A stretch of DNA of 64,000 nt from NCBI GenBank assembly GCA_027494035.1, contig JAOSJQ010000001.1, forward strand, positions 1 to 64,000. The letters run 5' to 3'. The translations under genes and the position numbers were made by a program. This document shows, piece after piece, positions 30,701 through 39,483 of this stretch (position 1 is its first letter; every line of letters starts with the position of its first letter). The notes beneath the pieces are model-generated. The model searched no databases. It was given only the letters and a program-made list of their open reading frames with translations, and was not told where the DNA came from. This DNA comes from UTCFX2 sp002050125. GTDB lineage: Bacteria > Chloroflexota > Anaerolineae > Anaerolineales > UBA4823.

Positions 30701-30997
30701 TCAAGGTACTGGATCAAAACCGCCTCGATTGAACGGATTGCATCTCAAAATGCGCCAGACAGCCAGCCAACCGCCTTTGAAAATCCCATACTTGTAGATC
30801 GCTTGATAGCCATAGTGCGAACAACTCGGATAGAATCGACATGTGTCCGCTGGCAGCGTTTTCGAGAGCGTGACTTGATACAGGCGGATCAATCCCAGCA
30901 CCAACAAGCGCGGCAAGTAATCTATCCGGCGCGGCAAATCCCGTAAGCTCGGTTCTGTTTCAGGCACAGACTGGCGATCAATTGCCGGTGAGTTCAT
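30701..30997 (-). CDS. yidD: Membrane protein insertion efficiency factor YidD
   Basis: About 98 residues with the family core CRFYPSCSHYGYQAI and GGWLAVWRILRCNPF. The start is taken at the ATG overlapping the end of rnpA by 20 bp; the longer frame only runs back through rnpA. YidD is a small amphipathic membrane protein that helps YidC. Confidence 0.92.
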   Translation of the reverse strand: MNSPAIDRQSVPETEPSLRDLPRRIDYLPRLLVLGLIRLYQVTLSKTLPADTCRFYPSCSHYGYQAIYKYGIFKGGWLAVWRILRCNPFNRGGFDPVP

Positions 30998-31337
30998 CCG
31001 TCTCCGCCAAGATGTTTGCGCGAGATAGGGCAAGTCCGATCGCCTCTCGAATTTGTTCAAAAGTCGCCTCAAGCAGAGGTTTTCGAGCAATCAGCAAGAT
31101 ATCCCACCCAGTCTGAATTTCAGAAATGAACGGTTTTATCGCGTGGCGCAGCAGGCGTTTGGCGCGATTACGCTGCACCGCTTTACCTACCGCTCGTCCA
31201 GCGATAACGCCAATGCGGGGCGCGCTTGATGAGCTCCGCAAGTACACCATAATCAACAGGGGCAGGCGAATCGCCCTCCCAGATTGGCGAACCCGCTGAA
31301 ATTGATCCGACCCGGTCAGGCGAAATCGACGCTTCAC
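30978..31337 (-). CDS. rnpA: Ribonuclease P protein component
   Basis: 119 residues with the RNR signature in AVQRNRAKRLLRHA, the N-terminal RRFRLTGSDQFQRVRQSG, and a central sheet. It binds RNase P RNA for tRNA 5' processing. It overlaps yidD and follows rpmH, the classical order. Confidence 0.94.
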   Translation of the reverse strand: MKRRFRLTGSDQFQRVRQSGRAIRLPLLIMVYLRSSSSAPRIGVIAGRAVGKAVQRNRAKRLLRHAIKPFISEIQTGWDILLIARKPLLEATFEQIREAIGLALSRANILAETDELTGN

Positions 31338-31423
31338 AACTGAAAACGGAGCTTGGGTTTATCCACATCGGGACGTCTGCAGCAGCAGTCGATTTCCGTT
31401 GAGTTTTCTCAATCCCACCGGGC

Positions 31424-31600
31424 TCAGGCTTTCCAGTTAATTTTCTTGACGTGGCGGTTCATTTCTACCGTCAAACGATAGCGTCCTTTCGCCCGGCGGG
31501 CTTTCAACACCTTGCGACCCTCCGAGGTTGACATTCGGGCGCGGAAACCGTGTACGCGCATTCGTCTTCGAATCTTAGGTTGATACGTTCTCTTTGGCAT
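31424..31600 (-). CDS. rpmH: 50S ribosomal protein L34
   Basis: MPKRTYQPKIRRRMRVHGF followed by RMSTSEGRKVLKARRAKGR is unmistakable L34. At 58 residues it is longer than the usual 44-50 because of a C-terminal tail (LTVEMNRHVKKINWKA). The start is the ATG of MPKRTYQ; a longer frame upstream is not conserved. First gene of the rpmH-rnpA-yidD-yidC-jag block. Confidence 0.94.
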   Translation of the reverse strand: MPKRTYQPKIRRRMRVHGFRARMSTSEGRKVLKARRAKGRYRLTVEMNRHVKKINWKA

Positions 31601-31811
31601 GCGGCTTTTTACTCTGATCTTTCGTTTGTATTGGTCGTCACCTGCCAGCGATCGCAAAGTGACGCGCTTGCAGACGAAAGGTGATTATACCAAATGCTCA
31701 AATTTTTTGGCAAAATACACGCCGATTAATCGAAGAAAATGCCCTAGCATTTTAGAAGTGTCATCACCTGCCAGGGCATATTTCAAACCAAAGGGTTTTA
31801 TGCAGCGGGAA

Positions 31812-32690
31812 TCATGGATTCTGGATTTTCGCGGCGCGGACAGTATTTTGCATCAGCATAGCGATGGTCATCGGACCAACGCCGCCCGGGACCGGCGTAA
31901 TTGCGCCAGCAACTTCCTTTACCTCATCGAACATCACGTCGCCGACCAGCCGGGAGCCTTTTGGATGGGTCGGGTCCTCGATCCGGTTGATCCCAACGTC
32001 GATAACCACAGCACCCGGTTTCACCCAATCTCCCCGCACCATATTCGCCCGACCGACTGCGGCGATTAGTACGTCCGCCTGCCGCACCACACCCGGCAGA
32101 TCTTTTGTGCGCGAATGGCAAATCGTCACGGTCGCATTCCGGCGCACTAGCAAGAGCGCGACCGGCATGCCTACGATGTTCGAGCGCCCCAGCACGACCG
32201 CATTGGTTCCTTCCAGCTTTACGTTGAGCCGGTCCAGCATCTCGATACAGCCCGCAGGTGTGCAGGGGACAAATAATGGGTCGCGCCCTTTTTGAGCTAA
32301 CCGCCCAATGTTGATCGGGTGGAATCCGTCCACATCTTTTTCCAGATCGATCGAGCCAAGCACGCGCTCTTCGTCCAAATGATCCGGCAAAGGCAGTTGG
32401 ACCAGAATTCCGTTGACGCGGGGATCGGCGTTCAGCTCTTTTACCAGCTTCTCGACCTCCTCTTGAGAAGCGTCGGCGGGTAGATGAAATCCGAAAGAAT
32501 CCATGCCCGCCTCGGCGCAGGCTTTCTGCTTCGAACTCACATACACCTTAGAAGCCGGGTTTTCCCCGACCAGGACGGTCGCCAAGCCGGGTTTGTTCTT
32601 TCCCGCAGCCACCATAGCCGCCACGTCTGCAGCCGCCTTCTGGCGGACTTCCAGCGCAAGCGCTTTGCCGTCGATAATTTGTGCTCCCAT
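31812..32690 (-). CDS. folD: Methylenetetrahydrofolate dehydrogenase/cyclohydrolase
   Basis: 292 residues with both family signatures: YVSSKQKACAEAGM (catalytic Lys region) and PGGVGPMTIAMLMQNTV, plus the NADP-binding VVLGRSNIVGMPVALLL. It interconverts 5,10-methylene-THF and 10-formyl-THF in one-carbon metabolism. Length and motifs are normal. It is separate from rpmH by 211 bp with no other gene. Confidence 0.96.
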   Translation of the reverse strand: MGAQIIDGKALALEVRQKAAADVAAMVAAGKNKPGLATVLVGENPASKVYVSSKQKACAEAGMDSFGFHLPADASQEEVEKLVKELNADPRVNGILVQLPLPDHLDEERVLGSIDLEKDVDGFHPINIGRLAQKGRDPLFVPCTPAGCIEMLDRLNVKLEGTNAVVLGRSNIVGMPVALLLVRRNATVTICHSRTKDLPGVVRQADVLIAAVGRANMVRGDWVKPGAVVIDVGINRIEDPTHPKGSRLVGDVMFDEVKEVAGAITPVPGGVGPMTIAMLMQNTVRAAKIQNP

Positions 32691-32876
32691 GGATTTCTCC
32701 TTTTTTTTAATAATATCCGCTTATTATGCCCAGAGGGATTTAGATTTCCATTATTATCGCTGATTCTTTTTTTCTTGACAACTGACATATGTCACAATTC
32801 AACAACGACCTAAGGTCTTTTATTTTCGTTCAATAAGCGTCCACAACTTCCTCTTCCAATCTCGGTTAAGAATCCG

Positions 32877-33905
32877 TCAGGAGAGCAGCCGCTCGCCAGC
32901 CCCAGTTTCGCCCATCACTTGCAGGAATCGAGCCTGGACGATTGAGGCGATTTCCTGCGACGATTTGTCTCCAATGCGGATCTGCCCTCCCGCCATTGTG
33001 CCATGACCGCCAGCCTTGCCGTCCGCCACGATGATGCGTTGAATCATCAGCCCCGCGTCCGGCTCGGAGTTCGGCGTTCGCAGTGAGAGATATAAGACGC
33101 CTTGGTGATACCCCAGACAAAGCACCGCGCGCACATGTTCCAACCGAACCAGAGCGTCCGCCATCTCGGCTACAAAGTCGGGGCGGTGCAGATCGCCCAA
33201 ATTGGCGACCACGGCGCTTCCATAGATCCAGGTCGCTTTTAGCGCATCGCTGAACGCCTGGAAATAGTCGCGCGGCAGACCTGCCTGCACCACCTCGATC
33301 AACTTCTTTCGGTCGATCTGGTTAACCAGCTTGAGATAAATCTCCTGGTCAACCGGCGAGCCCCCGCGCGACAATCCCTGCGTGTCGGTCTGGATGCCAT
33401 AGAAAATGGCAGTTGCCAGCCGCGACCCAACCTCCACCCCGGCTGCCTCAAGATACTGATAGACAATGCTGCAGGTCGCGCCAATTTCTGTTTGGATCTG
33501 CAAAAACTTCACCCCGTCCAAGCCGTCCCGGATCGGATAATGGTGATCGATGACGATTTGGGGCGTGAATCCAGCCGGGAGGCGGTTATTCCCCGCCCCT
33601 GGTTGGGTGTCAACCAACGCAACGATGGGATATTGATCAATTTGTGCGGCAGGGTCATAACGTGCCCATTCGGGGGTCAAGATTTCCAACATGGCTTTGT
33701 TCTCGGGTCGGGCGATCAACCCGCTGTACACCGGCTGCGCTTTGATGTTCCAGGCTTTCTCGAACAACGCCGCCAGCGCAGAGCCAGAAGCCAGCGCATC
33801 TGGATCCGGATTGTCGTGGGTCATGATCAGCGCCGGTCCGCGGCCAACCGTGTTCTTCAATTTTTCCAGGGACACTGTGGAAATCTTGTCATCAGGCGTT
33901 TTCAT
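32877..33905 (-). CDS. DHH-family phosphoesterase (NrnA/GdpP-like)
   Basis: About 342 residues. The DHH domain shows MTHDNPDPDALASG, ALVDTQPG, VIDHHYP and FYGIQTDTQG; the DHHA1 domain ends GGHGTMAGGQI. Such enzymes degrade short RNA or cyclic dinucleotide products (pApA, pGpG). The neighbouring gene makes c-di-AMP, so breakdown of c-di-AMP products such as pApA is a likely role. The start is taken at the internal ATG of KTPDDKIS, because the longer frame begins in the intergenic gap. Confidence 0.88.
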   Translation of the reverse strand: MKTPDDKISTVSLEKLKNTVGRGPALIMTHDNPDPDALASGSALAALFEKAWNIKAQPVYSGLIARPENKAMLEILTPEWARYDPAAQIDQYPIVALVDTQPGAGNNRLPAGFTPQIVIDHHYPIRDGLDGVKFLQIQTEIGATCSIVYQYLEAAGVEVGSRLATAIFYGIQTDTQGLSRGGSPVDQEIYLKLVNQIDRKKLIEVVQAGLPRDYFQAFSDALKATWIYGSAVVANLGDLHRPDFVAEMADALVRLEHVRAVLCLGYHQGVLYLSLRTPNSEPDAGLMIQRIIVADGKAGGHGTMAGGQIRIGDKSSQEIASIVQARFLQVMGETGAGERLLS

Positions 33906-33963
33906 ATCACTCTCCTTATCCTCCACTCCGCTGAACACGATATGCGAAATGGAGCCCCCAGAG

Positions 33964-36018
33964 CTATTCGATCGTTACCTGAACCTCTTTTGGAAACAAC
34001 TGCACCTCCAAGCCAGCCGGGGCTTCGATTTGAACCTGGACGGTCTGGGTTCCCGGCGCAGTATTGGTTAAGTGAATTGATGCAATCACCAAAGAGGGAT
34101 CGGCGCGAATCTTATCCAGAAGAAAACGAGGCCCGATTAACAGCACCGAGATCGTTTGCGGGGAGACGCTTACGGTAATCTCTTCATCGTTCAGGGCATT
34201 CTGGTAATGGACCAGTGGCTCCAATACCAGATAGCCCGTAACTGGCGTAATTGTAACTTGAACCCGGACACTGCGAATGACTTCGCTCTCTGAATTCAAA
34301 ACGGTTATCTCACTCGGAACGATGAGCGGCACATCTGCGCTGTAATCCGAGGTTTGATTGGTCAGACTGATCGGAGCAGTTGTAATGAAGGGACCCACAT
34401 CGTTCAAATCTGCTTGTGATCCGGTGAGCGTCACCGTAGAAGGAATTACTTCAACCTGCGTGACTTCATAATCCGGTCCCACCTGGCGGTCATCGACCGC
34501 GGCTTGAACGCCAACCTCCCTGGAGAAGAAGATGCGGTTAATCGTCACCGTGGCGACAACCTGATCGGGCTGGACGTCTGCTCCTTCGATCAACGCCCCA
34601 TCCGAATCGAGCAGCACAGCCGCGCCAGATTCTTGGAAATCCGTTCTGCGGTTACCAATCTGGATGTCAAAGCGCCCCCCGGCTACTTTATCTATTACTG
34701 ACTGCGGTCCGCTCGCCTGAATGGTCCTTGGCGCCAGCGTTACATCTTGTACGGCATAGCCGGGCGGAAGGTTGGATAGATCAACAATCCTGACGGTGGG
34801 GGTGATCGTTTTTGAAGCCTCGATTTCTAAGGACACATCCAGATTTGTTGGAGTCACTGACATTGTCTGAATAAACGGATCGGCAGTCACGACGCGGACG
34901 GGGATCGAGTGGATGCCTTCAGTAAGGTTATCCAAATCGACCACTGCCTGCACGCTGGACGCGCTAAGCGTATTGATTCGATCGCCGGTCGTCTGAACCT
35001 GCACACCGACCGTAGAGGGGAGTTCGCTCACCAACAAAAAACCCGCCGATGGACCATTTACCGACAATGGCACATCGGACAAGTTCACCTGCCCTGGCGG
35101 ATTGGTTTGAAAAATGACGATTACCCAAGCAATAATCGCCAGAACAATTGAGAAGAAGACATTAATCAGCGTGGATTGCAGCCCTCCTGCTTGCAGCCAA
35201 TTCCAGCGAAAACGTGAAGTATCCTCTAACTGTGCGCCAAAGCGGTCGATCCAGTTATCCAGTTCGCCGGGCGCAAGATCAAGATAAAGCCGTCCGCCAA
35301 ACGCCACCGAAACCCAACCCGTTTCTTCCGACACGATGATGATCATCGTATCCTGCACTTTACTGGACAAACCCAGCGCAGCCCGGTGGCGCGTCCCCAG
35401 TTGGGTATTGCCCATATTCTGCGTTTCGACGGGCAAAATGCAGCTTGCCGCCACAAGCCGTTCGCCGCGCAGCACAACCGCGCCGTCGTGCAGCGGTGTT
35501 TTCGGGGTAAAAATGGTCAGCAGCAGTTCGGGAGAGATAACTTCAGCCTGCATGCGGATGCCAGTCTCAACGACATCCTGTAACAACGTCTTGCCTTCGA
35601 GCACAATCAGCGCGCCGGTCATCGAGTGGGAAAGTTGTCCAACTGCGGTGATCAGCGAATACTTGAACCGCTCGAAATTCGTAATCGATCCGCCCAGCCG
35701 TCCAAACTGCCCCAACCCAACAAATACCCGCCGAAGTTCATCCTGAAACAGGATCGGCAGCGCAATCGCGCCGGCGATAAGCGCAAAACGGACCAGCCAG
35801 CTCAGGGTGTTCAGTGGCAAGATTACCAGCAACCCGCCGCCAATAATCGCCGCAACGATGACACCCCTTAATAGCTGGAGCGCGCGCGTCTGGTTCAGCG
35901 CCTGAAAAGCGACGAACAACACGATTGCCACCAGCGTGATATCGATCAAATTACTGATGGTGATATGCGAGAAAACAAAACTGAGCTGTAAAGCAAGGTT
36001 GAGGACCGTACTACTCAT
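33964..36018 (-). CDS. cdaA: Diadenylate cyclase fused to YbbR/CdaR repeats
   Basis: 684 residues. Membrane segments at about 22-42, 52-70 and 74-92; a DAC domain at about 105-265 with the catalytic DGA (178-180) in TPLHDGAVV and RHR (210-212) in LGTRHRAALGLS; another membrane segment at about 285-305; then four YbbR-like beta domains to the end. DAC makes c-di-AMP from two ATP; YbbR (CdaR) is normally a separate extracytoplasmic regulator encoded next to cdaA. Here both are one chain. All catalytic residues are present. A DHH phosphoesterase follows directly. Confidence 0.92.
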   Translation of the reverse strand: MSSTVLNLALQLSFVFSHITISNLIDITLVAIVLFVAFQALNQTRALQLLRGVIVAAIIGGGLLVILPLNTLSWLVRFALIAGAIALPILFQDELRRVFVGLGQFGRLGGSITNFERFKYSLITAVGQLSHSMTGALIVLEGKTLLQDVVETGIRMQAEVISPELLLTIFTPKTPLHDGAVVLRGERLVAASCILPVETQNMGNTQLGTRHRAALGLSSKVQDTMIIIVSEETGWVSVAFGGRLYLDLAPGELDNWIDRFGAQLEDTSRFRWNWLQAGGLQSTLINVFFSIVLAIIAWVIVIFQTNPPGQVNLSDVPLSVNGPSAGFLLVSELPSTVGVQVQTTGDRINTLSASSVQAVVDLDNLTEGIHSIPVRVVTADPFIQTMSVTPTNLDVSLEIEASKTITPTVRIVDLSNLPPGYAVQDVTLAPRTIQASGPQSVIDKVAGGRFDIQIGNRRTDFQESGAAVLLDSDGALIEGADVQPDQVVATVTINRIFFSREVGVQAAVDDRQVGPDYEVTQVEVIPSTVTLTGSQADLNDVGPFITTAPISLTNQTSDYSADVPLIVPSEITVLNSESEVIRSVRVQVTITPVTGYLVLEPLVHYQNALNDEEITVSVSPQTISVLLIGPRFLLDKIRADPSLVIASIHLTNTAPGTQTVQVQIEAPAGLEVQLFPKEVQVTIE

Positions 36019-36212
36019 AGTAAAAATACGTTTCCCAGTCCAGGTATCCTAAACCTTATTCGCCGATAATGGCTGAATCAATTTCAACTTCATCCATGAT
36101 AACATCAAATACAGACGGCGTTTAATCGGAATTTCAAAGCGATCGATTTTTTCGCTTGTTGTTGGTAAAATTACCGCCGGGGATAAGCTCGCCGCATTGA
36201 TGAAAGGGAACC

Positions 36213-36614
36213 TTGAAACATACACTCTTCCGAACATTGGTTTTAGTGATCGGCGTCGCGCTGGTATTATCCGGCTGCGCTAGTCAGGGCAAAGGCAGCG
36301 CCGCTCAGGCTGTGGTAAATTACTTGAAGGCGCTGGCTGCGCGCGATCTGAACGGAATGATTGCCGCTTCGTGTGCGGACTGGGAGGCAGACGCCAGAAC
36401 TGAATACGACTCATTCACAGCCGTCACCCTGGAACTCAAAGATCTGCAGTGCCAGCAAGTCGGCGGAGAAGGCGATTCTGCCAAAGTCACCTGCAGCGGG
36501 TCGCTCATCGCAAATTACGGCGCCGAAGACCTCGTGATTGACATTGCCGACCGTCCATTCCGGGCTGTCCTCCAGGCGGGCGAGTGGCGGATGTGCGGTT
36601 ATTCTCAGGAGTGA
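36213..36614 (+). CDS. Small lipoprotein, possibly DUF4878-like
   Basis: 133 residues. Lipobox VLSGCASQ (Cys about 22), then AVVNYLKALAARDLNGMI and a beta-rich C-terminus with VQ/KVTCSGSLIANYG and GEWRMCGY, an NTF2-like pattern with two or three cysteines that may pair. TTG start with AAGGG upstream. It is the first gene of a plus-strand operon with MBOAT and SGNH genes. Confidence 0.7.
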   Translation: MKHTLFRTLVLVIGVALVLSGCASQGKGSAAQAVVNYLKALAARDLNGMIAASCADWEADARTEYDSFTAVTLELKDLQCQQVGGEGDSAKVTCSGSLIANYGAEDLVIDIADRPFRAVLQAGEWRMCGYSQE

Positions 36615-36618
36615 CGCT

Positions 36619-38220
36619 ATGCGCATACTCTCCAGACTGGCGCACACCCTGTTTACGCGTGAAAACCTTTATGCGCTCCTGATTTGTCTGATCTTGATTG
36701 GACTGCTGATTTTAACCGCCGATCAATCCCCCAATGGATTTATCAGGGGTTTTAGACCGGAAATTCGATTGCAATATATTCTGGTTTTCAGTTTATGTGC
36801 GCTCGCGATTGGCTGGGCAAGACCGCGTAAAGCGTTCAGCGCAGCGGTGCTTTTCGTCAGCTTGCTTTCTATTTTCTGGCTTCAGCCGCTCTCGCCGGTT
36901 CGCAATCTGGATTTCTGGCTTCCACTAGCGTCGATTGGAATGACCTGTTTCGTCTGGGCTGTGACTTACCCTGGAGAAGGGCGTCCGGTTAAACAGATCC
37001 TCCCCGGGCTGATATTAATCCTGTGCGTCATCCTGGGCATCGCGTTGACCCGCTATCTCGAACCGCTCTGCTGCCTGACGCAATCGCGCCCCCCGACAAT
37101 TGAGGTTATCCTGGTCGCCAGCGCATCTATTCTTCTTGGCTCAGCGGCTGTTTTCTTCGTATTACCGGCAAGACCAGCCTTTTTGTGGATCACCATAGCA
37201 ATCCTGGTTGGCTTGTTTGTGGTGTTGAAGAGCGAGCCAATCGTCATAAAATTGAGTGGCTGGCTGCGCGGCATAATGGGACAATCGCAAACGCTGGCAG
37301 CTCCGACCGACTTGGCGTGGCTGGGCATTTCTTTTTTGACTTTCCGGCTGCTTCATGTCGTGCGCGACCGCCAATCCGGTCGACTCCCGGCATATTCGTT
37401 GATTGACTTCGCCGCATATGCATTGTTCTTCCCGGCGGTGATATCTGGACCCATCGACCGTTCGCAGCATTTCATGTCTGAGATGGAAAAGGCGCGCGCG
37501 AGTCAAACTGACGTCGGCTGGCAGAATGTGACAAAGAAAAACACTTTGGGAGGCGCCAGGCGCATCTTGATCGGCTCTTTCAAGAAAATTGTCCTTGCCG
37601 ACAGCCTGGCATTTTTTGCATTGAACGCCCAGAATGCCGAACAATCTACGTCAACGTTCTGGACGTGGGTGTTGCTGCTCGCGTTCGCGTTGAGAATTTA
37701 TCTGGATTTTTCGGGTTACACCGACATCGCGCTGGGCGCTGCACTGCTGATGGGAATTACCCTGCCGGAGAATTTCGACCAGCCCTATTTCAAACAAAAC
37801 ATCACCGCATTTTGGAATAGCTGGCATATCACCTTAGCCCAGTGGTTTCGCAGTTACGTCTTCTATCCGTTTACGCGCTTCCTTAGAACCAAACACGGCT
37901 TCTTACCCGCCTGGCTCGTCATCCTGAGCGGTCAGGCGTTGACCATGTCGCTCATCGGACTCTGGCATGGGATCACCTGGAATTTTCTGATCTGGGGGCT
38001 GTGGCACGCTTTAGGACTTTTCGTTCAGAACCGTTGGTCCGAGTGGGTGCGGGTGCGCCTGCCAATGGGTTCAATTTCACCCCAGGCTCAAATGCTCCTG
38101 AAGACCGGCGGATGGGCGATGACATTTCTGTTCGTCAGCCTGGGATGGGTCTGGTTTTCCATGCCCACCCCAGAGCTGGCGCTGCGTGTTTTCAGCCGGC
38201 TGTTTGGCATTTCTGGATGA
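36619..38220 (+). CDS. MBOAT-family O-acyltransferase
   Basis: About 533 residues with ten or more membrane segments. The MBOAT core is clear: YLDFSGYTDIALGAALLMG, NFDQPYFKQNITAFWNSWHI, SYVFYPFTRFL, and the catalytic His in SLIGLWHGITWNFLIWGLWH. AlgI/DltB-type enzymes pass acyl groups across the membrane onto exported polymers. The start is the ATG five bases after the previous stop. It overlaps the SGNH gene by ATGA. The N-terminal third (about 1-230) is longer than in AlgI and purely hydrophobic. Confidence 0.9.
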   Translation: MRILSRLAHTLFTRENLYALLICLILIGLLILTADQSPNGFIRGFRPEIRLQYILVFSLCALAIGWARPRKAFSAAVLFVSLLSIFWLQPLSPVRNLDFWLPLASIGMTCFVWAVTYPGEGRPVKQILPGLILILCVILGIALTRYLEPLCCLTQSRPPTIEVILVASASILLGSAAVFFVLPARPAFLWITIAILVGLFVVLKSEPIVIKLSGWLRGIMGQSQTLAAPTDLAWLGISFLTFRLLHVVRDRQSGRLPAYSLIDFAAYALFFPAVISGPIDRSQHFMSEMEKARASQTDVGWQNVTKKNTLGGARRILIGSFKKIVLADSLAFFALNAQNAEQSTSTFWTWVLLLAFALRIYLDFSGYTDIALGAALLMGITLPENFDQPYFKQNITAFWNSWHITLAQWFRSYVFYPFTRFLRTKHGFLPAWLVILSGQALTMSLIGLWHGITWNFLIWGLWHALGLFVQNRWSEWVRVRLPMGSISPQAQMLLKTGGWAMTFLFVSLGWVWFSMPTPELALRVFSRLFGISG

Positions 38221-39428
38221 TGAACGACACCTCGGATTTGAACCGCCAATCAACAAAGGCAAAGACCGTCGAGAAAGCGCAGCCAACAGGACACCCGCCG
38301 GATGGTGAAGGGGTTTCTATCCAGCGGGTGCTTTTGAAAACTGCGCTGCTATTTCTGATCGTCAACCTGCTGTTTGCGCTCTTCTACCCCATGGACACCC
38401 TGGGCAAAGCGTCGCTATACAACCGCCTCTTCCCGGGGCGTACGCGGCTGCCATACGGCGATAATCCCGACAAGGCGTACAACCTCAGCCTTTTCAACCT
38501 GGAGGCAATGTTTGCCTCGCACGAGATCGCCAGCGGGAAAAAACCTGCCGACGAGTTTCGCGTGATCCTCATCGGCGACTCGTCCACGTGGGGATATCTC
38601 TTACACTCGAATGACACGTTATCTTCCCAACTGAACAATCTGCAGGCGCGCCACCCCGACGGGCGGCGAATTCGCTTCTACAACCTGGGCTACCCGGTCA
38701 TGTCGCTGGCAAAGGACCTGCTGATCCTGTCGCGCGCGCTGAGGTATGAGCCGGACCTGATCGTTTGGCTGGTAACGCTCGAGTCGTTCCCATCCGATAA
38801 GCAGCTCTTTTCGCCATTGTTGCAGAATAACCCGGAAGCTATGGCGGAGCTTATTGAGCAATACAAACTCAACTTGAGAATGGATAACCTGGAAGATCAT
38901 CGGGAGGTTTGGGAACGCAGCTTGTTCAAAGCCCGCCGTCCACTGGCGGATCTGCTGCGGCTCCAATTTTATGGACCGTTATGGGCAGCCACCGGCATCG
39001 ATCAAGAAATACCCGCGACCTATACGCCGCGCCAAGAAGACCTAGAGCCAGACGAGGGTTTTCACGACTTGAAACCGCCCCATTTGGCAGCCGGGGATCT
39101 CGCTTTGGATGTCCTGGCAGCCGGAGTTTCCATGTCAGCCCCTACGCCGGTTGTGATCATCAATGAACCGATCTTCATCAGCCAAGGCGTCAACAGCGAT
39201 ATTCGATATAATTTCTATTATCCGCGCTGGGCATACGACGATTATCGGCGCATTTTGGCTGCCCACGCCAACCAAAACCAATGGCGCTATTATGATTTTT
39301 GGGATCGAATTTCCAATGCGGAATTTACAAACACCGCAGTGCACCTTTCCCCTCAAGGCAGCCGCGATCTGGCGGGGCTCGTTTTGAGCGCGGTGCTTGG
39401 AACCGTTCAAACAACGCGCAAGCCTTGA
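38217..39428 (+). CDS. Membrane-anchored SGNH/GDSL-like protein
   Basis: 403 residues. One N-terminal membrane segment (about 45-62), then an extracytoplasmic SGNH domain with the nucleophile motif VILIGDSSTWGY and a late HLSPQGS motif for the catalytic His. This is the place of DltD/AlgJ-type partners of MBOAT enzymes, which finish acyl transfer onto the polymer. The start overlaps the MBOAT stop (ATGA), so translation is coupled. Confidence 0.8.
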   Translation: MMNDTSDLNRQSTKAKTVEKAQPTGHPPDGEGVSIQRVLLKTALLFLIVNLLFALFYPMDTLGKASLYNRLFPGRTRLPYGDNPDKAYNLSLFNLEAMFASHEIASGKKPADEFRVILIGDSSTWGYLLHSNDTLSSQLNNLQARHPDGRRIRFYNLGYPVMSLAKDLLILSRALRYEPDLIVWLVTLESFPSDKQLFSPLLQNNPEAMAELIEQYKLNLRMDNLEDHREVWERSLFKARRPLADLLRLQFYGPLWAATGIDQEIPATYTPRQEDLEPDEGFHDLKPPHLAAGDLALDVLAAGVSMSAPTPVVIINEPIFISQGVNSDIRYNFYYPRWAYDDYRRILAAHANQNQWRYYDFWDRISNAEFTNTAVHLSPQGSRDLAGLVLSAVLGTVQTTRKP

Positions 39429-39483
39429 TTCTACAAAACCTAATCTTTCCCTGCCCCTCACCGGATATAATTCAAATTCGAAT

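Noticed and set aside
31359..31367. Perfect DnaA-box sequence TTATCCACA between rpmH and rnpA
   Set aside because: The rpmH-rnpA-yidC block is often near oriC, but this is a single box, there is no dnaA beside it and I see no cluster of boxes or AT-rich unwinding stretch. I do not call an origin.
33492..34178. Plus-strand open frame across the DHH phosphoesterase and the diadenylate cyclase
   Set aside because: Both overlapped minus-strand genes have clear catalytic motifs; this frame has none.
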